From NCBI GenBank assembly GCA_963931865.1, contig OZ007513.1, positions 9,467,412 to 9,531,411 on the forward strand: a DNA stretch of 64,000 nt, read 5' to 3'. Made by a program: the position numbers and the translations under genes. This DNA is from Axinella damicornis (Eukaryota > Porifera > Demospongiae > Axinellida > Axinellidae). A model generated the notes under the pieces. It searched no databases. It saw only the letters and a program-made list of their open reading frames with translations, and was not told the origin of the DNA. This document shows positions 50,901 to 62,709 of the stretch, piece after piece (positions within the stretch are counted from its first letter, which is position 1; each line of letters opens with the position of its first letter).

Positions 50901-53900
50901 CCTACCTATTCATTGGCTAGAACATTAAGGTAGGAAGCACGACATCGGCAAAATCGCACAATTTTGCTCATGAATAATTAATGAGATGACGTCACTCGCA
51001 TACGGTTATTTAGAGTTATTCATCTGTTTACGTTTTCCCATGGCGGCAACCGGAATAAACAAGGGGGGCTTCTCTCTTTGATGCGGCTAGCGGCCCTTTC
51101 GAGTTTCAAATCAGTACTCTGATGTGGCCGTGCGGTACTTTGAAGATTTGTTTGAACACTCTTTTTTTTTCTTTTTTTTTTTACGTAAGAAGCTATTCTA
51201 GCTTATTGAATGTAGCGATGGGCTATCTGAGTGTGAATAGCTAGGTGGAGTGAGCAGGAATGTTTGTGGGTCTGCCGAAGTGGCCGAAGAACAGCCTGGA
51301 AAGTGAACAGCATCCGACAGCTCCCTGGCCAAGGTACTCTAGAGAGTTGACCTTTCGGCATTACAGGCCCCGCCCATTTTCGTGTTAGGGCGAATTTGGC
51401 TGGTTTGGTAGCTGGACTGGGCTGGTGAGAGGGAGTAGATGTGTGGCCAAAACTCTGTAACCGAGAGGTGAACGTGGAAAAGCATCCCTAGTTTTGCAGG
51501 GGGTAGGTTGACCTTTTGAAGAGTGCCCTTGGCTTGAGTCGGTTTTAGTTGGTGGGCGTGGAATTTTTTTTTAAAGCCTAGGGTAGCCAAACCTCTGTTT
51601 TTGAGAGTGGCAGTGAGTTTTGGGCTGTAGCCTGCAAGTGAGGAGAGCAGGTGGTAAATCCATCCGTAGTTTTTGGGCCTGTTTTGTGTGTGTATTGATG
51701 ATGGGGTCAGAGTGTGGGTGGGGCCTTGGAGAGGGTCCAAATTTTCAGTTTCGTAGAGGGCCTTAAAATTGAGTTTTAGGGCATTTTCAAGCAGAGGGAG
51801 CAGTTTGATGCAAAGTATTGCTGAAACTTGTGTACGCTTTGATGCTGCCCATTTATCCATCAACTTGGTTTCGGAGATCGCGGTACCCATGTTTACTACC
51901 TTAAGACAATGAACATTCTGTCTCCTTGGTGGTGACAACAAAGATGGAGACAGACAGCTCGTGGACCATGTGGGCCTACCTGCGTGGCTGGTGATGTAGT
52001 TGCTGTGATGTGCACGTGTGTTTAGTAACCTCATTTCCAGGCCGTTCCCACCGCCAATGTTTAATCAAATACTGGTGGTGGGAACAAGGCTATAAATTAT
52101 GCTTGGTGTTTTGTGGCCTGATGCTCATTGCTCAGTCGCATTTTGATGACAGTTGTGCGAATGCAATTGCTCCATGCATGCCCTGCATGTGCATGCACTT
52201 TACTCAGGCTCACCCTGCATTTCACTAGTTATATTACTGGTATACGTCACCTGCAGGTCCACAGAATAGTTCCACGTGTGCAGGATGAAGGACTCTCTTG
52301 AGTATCTTCATTGGTACTTCTTCCTTGCCAATTCTCAGGTTCAAATCCTATAGTAGAATAGTACCACCCAAAATTGTACTTCGGTGACTCCAGTTTACAC
52401 ATAGTAGTGAGCCAACCTTATGTTCTTGTTTCAATATCCATGGTATTTCTCTGAGGACTGATGGAGCACTTTCAACCAGATGGAGACAAGCAGAAGCATC
52501 TTCAAGTTCCTTTCTATGCTCCAGAAAGAGCTGCAGAAACACCTAATGGCAAAAGGTATGTTATACTGCAGTGCACACAGCAAAATATACTTCTCTGGTG
52601 GTAATGGCATGTATCTGTGATAAGAAGTGAAGGCATGACAGGTCTCACTTGCTGATATACAGACAGAGTTGATAGGGACACATTCTCAACTACAACATAG
52701 TGCTACTCAGGTGACCCTCAATGAATCAGATGCCTCAGAGTCGATCGCATGACTGAACATAAAAGAACAATGCACACCAATGCACACTTAGTGTGCATTG
52801 TCTAGATACAAACACCGACAGCTGTTTCGAGTAAGTGAGTAGCACTGGTTTCTGTCCATAACAGCTTCCAGCTCAAATGGCTTGGCGTAGATATATACAG
52901 AGGGGGACAACTGAGGAGCAATGTTAGTCGAATACCTTCCAACTTCCCGAACTATCAACGAGGATACTTTATCTCAGACTCTCATTACTGTTTAAGATTG
53001 TACACTAGTCATTTTTTTTCCCCTCCAACTTTTTTGTAACCATGAACTCCACATCACGTCAGGCTAAACCGTACATGTATCGTCAACCTTTTGCTCGTAC
53101 CAATGTCTTTTTTTCCATCATTTTGTACCTCACACTATTTCTGAGTAGAATGCTTTGCCTACTTATGTGATGAATATGACAACTCCCTCTACCTTAAAGT
53201 TTCCTCACTCTATGCACCTTAGATTACTACCATGTGTGTCATTGGGGTACTATTCATTAGCTATATTATACTACCCCTGTATCCTGTGCTGTTGCATAAA
53301 TTTTCATCGAAAAAACCCCCGTCCGTCACTGTGAAGTGAGAAGCCATAGTATGAAATTTAAAGGATGATAATTCTGCGCTTTTTGCGCTACGGACCCTAT
53401 AGAGAGTTAACAGTGTCGGGCGGATAATGCACTTGCCTTTGGCTTGTGCATTATCTCACTCTCAACCATCAACAATATTGCCCTCGTGCACTAAAACCCC
53501 ATAATGCACTGCAAACTGGTATATTACTGCTTCATCTCCAAGTTGAGGAGGGTAGTAGTGGACAGAATGGTAAAAGCACTCCCATTCTGACTAAGGATCC
53601 ACTATGGATTCACCAAGATGTACACTCAGAAAACTATATTTATTTAAGACACGATTTTGTGTGGCTACTATGTGAAAATAATTATTTTCATGCTTTTGAT
53701 CTCGTAAATACTTCAGAATCATGTTCAGCAGAAGAAATAAAGCTCTTTTCACAATATAAACACTACTGAGGATCTCGTAGTTGGAGGCATCACTGCCAAG
53801 TGAACTTGTTGCTACTTGTTTGAAGCCATTCTCTGTGGCTACATCGTCGCTCACCAGCAATTCGAAACGGTGCTGATTTTATACCTCATACATGCAGCAC

Positions 53901-55611
53901 AGTTGATTTCCAAGATAGAATTCTTGCTGTGAGCACAAACTGGAGTCCGTATGTTGCTTGTGGTCGAGAGAAATCTTCATATTTGTGAACTTCAATCTTC
54001 AATGGCTACTCACTCATAAACTAGTACTGCTCCTCCACCCTTTCTGGAATGGTGATGTAAGTAGAAAGGTGTGACCTAAATTCAATGGGCAGGAACATAT
54101 CCTCAAGTCCCATTAAGCTGAAGTTGTGTGGCCATGAAAGCGCATTGTTTGTATCGGGCCACCATACCATATGTTGTGCATGCATATTAACCACTAGATG
54201 TGGCCCGCCGCACGTACTAGGTGTTAAAGATACACCTCAGACCCTGAGGCAACTACATGAAAATCACTCAGGGCTGGGTCCAGCAATTTTTTGAGGCTGA
54301 ATTTGGGCCAAATTCAGGTCAACGTTTCAAAGAGTGAAAACGTATTTGGAACTTTATATCCACCTTTGTGTTTACAGCGCTGTCACTTTCAGCCACACCC
54401 ACTCAATTAATTGGCTGCACCGGCCCCGCCTTCTACCTATACCAATAGACCAAATTCAGCAGACTGTTTCTTGACCAATACGAACTTTATCATTTCCCAA
54501 CTTTTGGCAGATGGGAATAGTCGATATCTCCTTGCAATGGGTTGCTACTGGCAAATGTGCCACACCCACTACTCATTTTATCCTCCAGTTTGCTGCAACA
54601 TACACCATTGGCGAAATCCAAGACAATCGTACATCGTTTTGTTTGCACTCAACAGTAGCTTCCAGTATCGTTCAGGCGAATTCCGCATGCTTTACTTCAG
54701 TGAAAGAGCTACTATATGCGGCCATGATGAGTTATTAATTAAGTACCTAGCACATTCAACTAAACGACATGCATGTGACTGTCACGCACGTGAAAGTTTT
54801 CCATATAGCTGCACAAAATCGGTAAGTGCTTGGAATGGTTCTCGGAAAACTCCCTGTGTGAGATCTGTAGTGATGCAGGCTTCAAAGAGCTCCCATTTGC
54901 AAGGTAAGAATATAGCCCACTTCCTTTTTGCTATAGTGAAATCGCTCACCACATCACATTCAAAAGGTATCAGGGAGCGCGAACAAAACTGCTGGTCCCA
55001 GTCCATGATGTGCCTGAACAGTTGGGTCACAGAGCTTAAAATATCTACTGAAGTTGCTTCAGAGGAGGAAGAGGGACTGGCAATGCACACAATTTGTATT
55101 TCTAAAATTTATCTTTGAAAAGAGGTGGTCATTTGCTCAAAACTTCAGTTGTGACTTCAAAGTTAATATGTGCATAGGCAATCCTTTGCTTTTGGTAACA
55201 GTTACTATCATTACAGTTCTTTCCCCTCAGCTTCAAGGGCATTTATGACCACTCTAAGATTAGCCCTAATCAGGGTTCAATTATTGTCTACAAGTACGTA
55301 GCTACAACTAACCTCTTGAAGTTGAACAGGAAGAGAGTCAATCCCAAGGACAAGGTAGGACTGAGGGTACTTAACTACCCTCTGGAAGAAGAAGTGGATT
55401 TCCTCATCAGTGGTGGTGGGTTTACACTGGAAAACTTGGAAGGTTTCAGGAGCTCCGTCATATAGGCTGATGACAAGCATCACCAGATGCTTTTGGTTGA
55501 AAGCAGTTTGCCATGGACTGTAGAAAAGACAAACTGAGTGGAAGCCTACAGTCCTCAGTGTTTGTAAGATGTGAGAAAAGTTCTTATTTCATCAAACACT
55601 TCTTTTCTTTC

Positions 55612-55642
<31 letters not shown>

Positions 55643-58600
55643 GAGACTATCCAGCAAATGGCAATGCAAGCTGCCCATTTCTGCCAGTTTCTCAACACTG
55701 TATATTACAGGCACTCCAGTGGCAAGAAACAAGCCCTACAAAGTTAGTGAGATCCACCACTGTCATTTCTCATTTCTTGATATAGATTCATCTAACTAAA
55801 TTAATTAGCTTACCTTGATTTGATCATAGCCATCATGCAATCGTACACTTCCAGGTATATTGCCGAATGTCTTCTTTTTGTAATGCAGAAACTGCAGTAC
55901 CTTTTATTGTTGTGTGTTTATCTCAGTACAGGGCCCCCTGGAAGATCAGCAAAATAGCTGAAGGGCTACCTTGTCTACATACACCCACACATGCAGTTAC
56001 ATCTGTCTGCTTTTCATGCTAATGTGTAGGAATGGGATTCCTGCTGCTTCCACTATATGGTACGCATCTTTAAAATTATACCAAGATTCAGAACGCGTTT
56101 CCAACATTCATTGACGGTGCAGTTTCACCACAAACTGGAAGGCTGCTTCTGTAAACTGGAGGGCTACAAAGATGTGCAAGGTTTATTCTGAAGAGCGCTG
56201 GTTTTGTAAGTACCAAATTTAAGTTTCCCAAAAATGGTGCACCTTCACTTACAGATCTCCCAGAGCATCGTTAATGGCTTCTGTGGCAGCATTTAGGTCT
56301 CCCAGAACTGTGACCAGCGACGGCTGAATCTCGGTATCATTTTTAAAGACGCATAACGTAGGTGGCCTGCTAGTGTGAGTAACACCCCCAGATATCAATT
56401 AAGGCTCTTACAGTAGTATGACAATTCATATGCAAGCAAAACATAATGAACTTTGAGCATACCTGTGGTGGAGCACAACAGAACGTTTATCCATCGATAG
56501 TTCCCGGCAGCACTGAGGTTGAGGGTTGTTTACTTTGCAGTGACTCTTCACAGAGTATTCTTCCAGGTCATTAAAGACTGTTGTGAGAAACTTTCCGACG
56601 ATGGGCATCGGGGCCTTTTCAGTATCGTCTAAGAAATCTTTCCCCTGAAGACACTCCTACAATTAAAATAGCATTTAGTGCATATTGTAGCATGAATACA
56701 ATTCCTTGTCAGCTCAATGTACACTCATGATCTAAGTTCTACCCACTGCTTTGCTGTTTTGGAGAAAGTGTTACTGTATTATTGTAGCAGGATGTGGGGC
56801 GTCAAGCTCAGTGCACTCATATATGAACGCTCAATTTGCTTACCACAGAGTTAACAGAATATTTGCTAGGAAATTTCAGCAGCATGTGGGCCAGTGAATG
56901 TTATATGGGGATATCCTTACACATAATACACAATGTGAGAGACTAGGTAAAAACAAAATGATTGCCCATGGTACGTAAGATGCTAAACCATGTGTTTATG
57001 GTGCATGACGTTACTGAAGTGATTGACACAATTCACCCATGTAACTCACATTCCAAGTACTATTTGTCAAGTACGCACCTCAATAGCTGTTTTTAGAGCT
57101 TTTTTAGCAGATGGCGTATTCAGCAGAAGCAGTGCAATTTCATTCACTAATCCATCCACATCTGGATGATCTGCAACTAGTTGCTCATATAGTTTCAGTA
57201 CCTATTGAATTGAAGGCAGAAATAGAGCGTAACAAGGATTTACATATCAATTAATCAATCAAACATTTTCAGTGAGTTTATCCCAGCTAAGTCTCACCTT
57301 TGCAATACTGAAGAAGATGAGCCATTCATACTGCTTATGCTGGGCGGAGATCACTTCGCGCCACTTTGAAAGTTCCTGCCTTGTTAGTTCTTCCTACATT
57401 GGAGACGAAAATGTGCTGACATTCAAGTATGGTAGTTGGCAGTCTAGCCGTTGGCCCGTCTCTGCCCGGTCGGTCAAGCGGATGCACGGCAAAGCCGCAT
57501 GCAGAGGGCGGAGAGGGTCTAGCATGCGTTTAACTGACCAATCAGATCTCACCGAAGTGATTCGTTCAAAGTTTATTCATGACTCTTGTGGTTGTAAACT
57601 GAGCCACTCGCATGTGATCAGCCTGGCGGAGAGCGTCTAAAAGCCTACACTCGAGCTAAACTAGTCCAACCAGGATGCCTCCAAGGGTACAGAACTCATC
57701 CTCAGCTCTAGCTGGCACTTCACGGGTTCACAGGTACATGTAATTGGCATTCCAGAGAAACGTGATCAAGTGCAATGTTTGCTAGATCCTCTCCGCCCTC
57801 GTGCATGGCTTCCCTGCGTGCCCGCTTGACCGGCCAGGTGGAGAGGGGCTAGCGGCTAGACTGGGCAGTTGGAGGACCTAATTCCGGTCCAAGATTTGTC
57901 TCAATCTGTGCAATACCAAGAAAACGTTATTTTTTTTAGGAGAGACAATTAAATGCAGATATTCCCTCCAGCCAAGTCTCCAACCCTACACACTATACAT
58001 CTTACTTATTTAACGTATTTTCAGCTCAGGTGCATTAAGGGAAGCCTAGGGGGCGTCTCTAATCACTGGCTGGAATATGTACTGGAAATGGTGGAATGGA
58101 CTACGGAATGGAATATGGAATTTTTGTGTACAATAGAAGGCACCGTTTCACACCTTTTGTCCCTTTCCGTCAGACGTCAAAAAAGTCACCTGCATTCGAG
58201 GTAAAGCTACCAACTAAGTACAGAACACATCCATCATCAATATGCAAGTGACCTTTGACCCCTAAGACTTCAAAGAGGATGCATGAATGCAGGTCAAAGG
58301 TTAGCAAGCAAATAGCCACACAGCAGAGTCGGGTAGTGCCATGGAAAAGTGCTTCTTGGCATTTTAAGATTCCATAATTCATTCCATTTTCCATTCCACA
58401 TCCATTTTCCAGTCCAGTGACTAGAGACACCCCTTCACCTACGCTCAACTACCCTACCACTGTATGTACCAAAGAACAATTCACATCGTCACATCTTCAT
58501 CTGTGGATCACAAAACAAGAGCACAAACTGCTGGTTCGCATTGCAAGTAACAAGGTTGCTTCTGCTCATTAATTCTGTAATCTCCTCCGCTTTGCACACA

Positions 58601-61600
58601 CTCCTTGAGACCGCCCTTAATGCATCCGAGAGGTAGGGGCAGTAGGGCCTAGACAGGCCCGTAGGAAGCAATGTTAGTTTGGTCAGGCGGAGAGCGCTTT
58701 GCATATTTGAGCGATGAAATCGTGGCGGCGCAATGGCATGGCGCGCGCAGCAGACCAACCGAGAAGAGTCGCAAGCGCGTGTAGCGCGTCAAATAGTGGG
58801 GTCTGGGGGCCCTCCCCCAGGAAAATTTTGAATTTTAGACCTTCTGAGATCGTTTCTGATGCAATCTTGTGCAAGATTCAACAACTTGCTAGCGAGACTA
58901 AACATATTATTGGTCCGGCGGCTGCTGCACCTGCCACACCTACTCCTACGGTCCTGCTAGATGCACTGGAGTGCTGTCCAATCAGCAATTTAAAAATATA
59001 CACAGTGCAGTTAAGGACTGAGTCCACAAAAATTTGACAAGATATTGATCGATATTTACATCTCAGCAACTGACACATATACTGTGACCCAATTTGGACC
59101 AAAATAAACTGCAATCCAGCTGCTTTTATGTCTTTCATTTAGGAGCGTACAATAATGAGCTGTTTGGAGTCCGGAAGGTTTTTGGCTGCCTGAGAGCCTC
59201 TTGGCTTTTGTATAATACCAGTTCTATTACCCAACTTCATGGAATGAAAAGATGTTTGTACAACATGGCAACAAAATGCTTTGACATGGCTGTCCAGAAT
59301 GCATCATTGCAGCTGACTCAGTCTGCCTTCGATTTTTTTCTCCCCACATTTTATTACACACTTAGCACAACATCCTTAACCCATAGAGCTCAAAGACAGA
59401 GCTATCTTCTGCCATGATAAACCTTTCGAATCGAAGCGAGTTTGGAAAGTTGGGTGCAGTCAGCCATTTTATGCACCCGGTTGCTCACTTGCAAGTGGAC
59501 GGCAAAGTGTTTGTGTTTTCACTTCATAATCATAGACTCGGTAGAGTCTACTGGTATATGTAGGCATACAACAAACACGCAATATATGCTAATGCAAAAA
59601 AATCTTTCAAAATCTCTCAAAATTTCAACTTATAAGCCTTTATATCACAAACGTACCAATCATCTTTGAGTGTTTTCCTGGCCAAGAAGACTCCCAGTGC
59701 CGCTATAGAAGGCGTCTTGAAAGTACCGCACCAGAAAGTAGCCAAACCATCAAAATTGGTTTTCTTCTTCTCCCTCAAGATGGTTTTCACACAAAACAGC
59801 AGCATTTTACACTCAGCAGTGCATGACCCCATCGCCTTTCCACGAGGCGCTTGAAACCAACTATGGCTTCATTTGCAACGCCATTTTCTTCATTTATACG
59901 CATGCGCACAAAGCAATTGAACTTAAAATTGTTACTGCATGTGTGCAGAGTGAATGCTATCAAGTATGCTACCACAAAATGAAGTAAACAAGTGTAACTT
60001 TAAAAACGTATGGAGATCGTAGGGATATTTCAGAACAGCAGAAACAAGGTTGGGGTGATGGCATAAACAGTTCAGTATACAAACCCATCTTACATATCTT
60101 TCCACATAATACATGTATAATGAGAAAGGTATGTAGGATGGGTTTGCATAATGAACTGTTTTATACCATCATCCCTACCTTGTTTCTTAACTTTTCGCTG
60201 TTTAAAATATTTTTAATGTTTTGCTGATCTAGCTAGTATTCTAGAGAAATGTGAAAGCTTGGGGAGAAACAGTGGTGATTTCTGTATAGCCACTGACTTA
60301 TAAACCGACCGGCAGTGCGGTGATGACATCGACAGCAATGTTATGCTTCTCTGCCAATGGTCTTGGCTGTGGGCTAAAGCCAGTGGACTCTTGTGGCACC
60401 ATCCTACATGCATACAACTACAGTGATAAAGGTGGGCTATATTGCCAAGCATCAGCATAGAAAGTAGCTATTCAAACAGTTATACATGTACAGTATTGCA
60501 AAGCTTTACATTCTAAGCTTGTATGGACTATAGCAGTTCTGCTGTGAGTCCCTGTCAGTCTCTCCCATCCAGCAACAAAGTAAGTAGCAACGTACTCTGA
60601 GAAATGGGCGTCTTTCACATGTTGTGGTTCCTCACACCAAATTGAGGTTTATTATCTATGCCAGTATGCAGCTATGGAACTCAGTAATTGCTATGTTGAA
60701 TACTTTACTGGATATTTCAAGTAATGGTGGTTATGGTTGCCTTTGCTTATGCAATATCACCAAAAGTGAATAAGCAGGTAAGCTCCATCCCCCTCCCACT
60801 CCCACTCTTCAACCTTTGCTAGTTGGTAGCTATATGAAATAAAATTCCCAACACCTTTGAAAAATGTGCAGTAGTTTCAATTTTCAGAGTGTAGCCATAC
60901 ACTCTACTGGAAAGGCGCATTCACAGGTGCTTATACATAGCAATAACTAAACAGCTTTTTGTGCGTCATAATGTTACCAAGCAAGTAAATTCAGAGAAGT
61001 GATATGTACATACAATCTTCTCAGCTTCATCTCCTGTGGTAGAGCAGGATAGATGCTGTTCAGCAACCATTTTCTGTTGATAATTTGCATGGCCAATTTT
61101 CTGCAGTCTCAAATACAGCTCAGCAAGCCGTTGAGCAATCTGCAAATATTGAAACACAGATTGAATATATACATATGGTTATTAAGGTACAACAAACTGT
61201 ACATTTGTGGCACATTTACCTGATAAATTTTCTGAAAGTGCTGGATGCTATCTTTCACTGCCTCCTTCGCATTCAGAAATCCCAGCTCGTGGATAAAGTC
61301 TGTTATTTCCATGTTGTCCAACACAACAGATATACCTTCGGAAATAGGTGATGGAGCTTCTATCAGTCCTGTAGGTACTGAAAATACCATACAGAATCTA
61401 CAAGTACAGCACTATCATTCCCTACGCCTCATCATATTGTTAAGTGATAGAGATTGGTGGCACAAATATATGATAGCGGCAAAAGGTAGGGGAGAAGATA
61501 GCATAAAACAGCTCAGTATACTACCTCCATACAGGCATCTCTTTAGCATAATGAAAAAGATCAGGGGGGGGGGGGGGGGGGGGGGGGGGGGGATGCATAC

Positions 61601-62669
61601 TTATGCTATCATCCCTACCTCGGTTCCCTACATATTTGTATTACTTGCTAACCAGCTTAACCACAATGTCAAGTAAGAATTTTTACTCCACGTATTTAAC
61701 TGAGCCCAGGAATTAAATACTTAGAAATGTTTTCGTTTCACTTGGCACTGTAATACATTTAGCAGCAGGTAAATGCCTGAGCCATCTATCACAGAGCTGC
61801 AGAAGTCTGTCCTCACAGGCCACAGGCTTCCTTATTTGCCAAGGTTCATGTTCACAGTTACAAAAGTACAAACGATCGCGCCACTACTGTTCGTGGTCAT
61901 CACGCGTGGTCTCCCTACATCGGCGAGAAGAGCTGCCACTTCAACTCGAGGGCCATAACATTCACGACGACTTCGCTGTAGCCATCCTCATGAACAGCAA
62001 ATTATACTGTCGGTCATGAACCACGGAACATTTCCTGGTATTTCCTGCGGAAGAGTGGCAGCGAGATGACTTGTACCATCGGCGTCAACGGTGACTACTC
62101 GATCTGCATCTGAGACGATCTGCAAAGTTGTGCACGTGTAGGTCAGAAGACGCTCACCAGGGGGGCGTTATAACGAGTCAAACTACCCTGTGCAGGAACA
62201 TGGGCGAAAAAGAGGGGGAGGGCGTATTTTCGAAGGGGGCGTATTAGCGGGACACTACGGTACATACAAGCAGCTTTGCTTGCTTCAGCTGCTGCTCCTC
62301 TATTGCATTCGCATGTGAGTCTGGCACTGGTCAACTCCCAGTTCAGAAGTCTGGTGAGCCACATCACCTACCCTCATGGCCACAGTTGCATGACACTTCC
62401 CTCCTCAGTGGTCTCACTAGCTCGCTTCTCACTGCATCTGTGTGATGCCCAATAGTCTTGAGTAATCGCGTCTCTGACATGAGTAATCGCGTCTCTGACA
62501 TGGCTAAGAGCAGTAGTGAGATCAAGGTCAAGTAGCACCATAGTTGCATCATTGGTCTGAATTGTCATATCAGGGCTGTAGCCGCGAGATCTGAAGTGGT
62601 CAGGTTGAACAGCAGTGTTGGTGCGAAGAAATACGCGCGAAGTGTGCTGCTGTTGGGGGTTCTGGGGGT

Positions 62670-62709
<40 letters not shown>

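Noticed and set aside
53767..53872. RNF213 exon reading HRFELLVSDDVATENGFKQ
   Set aside because: It looks coding, but its only donor is weak and leaves phase 1, which does not join the next exon; the overlapping alternative at 53885-53926 fits phase better.
54411..55118. Plus-strand ORF of 235 codons
   Set aside because: It is antisense to the coding-like RNF213 exon at 54790-55056 and shows no protein family character.
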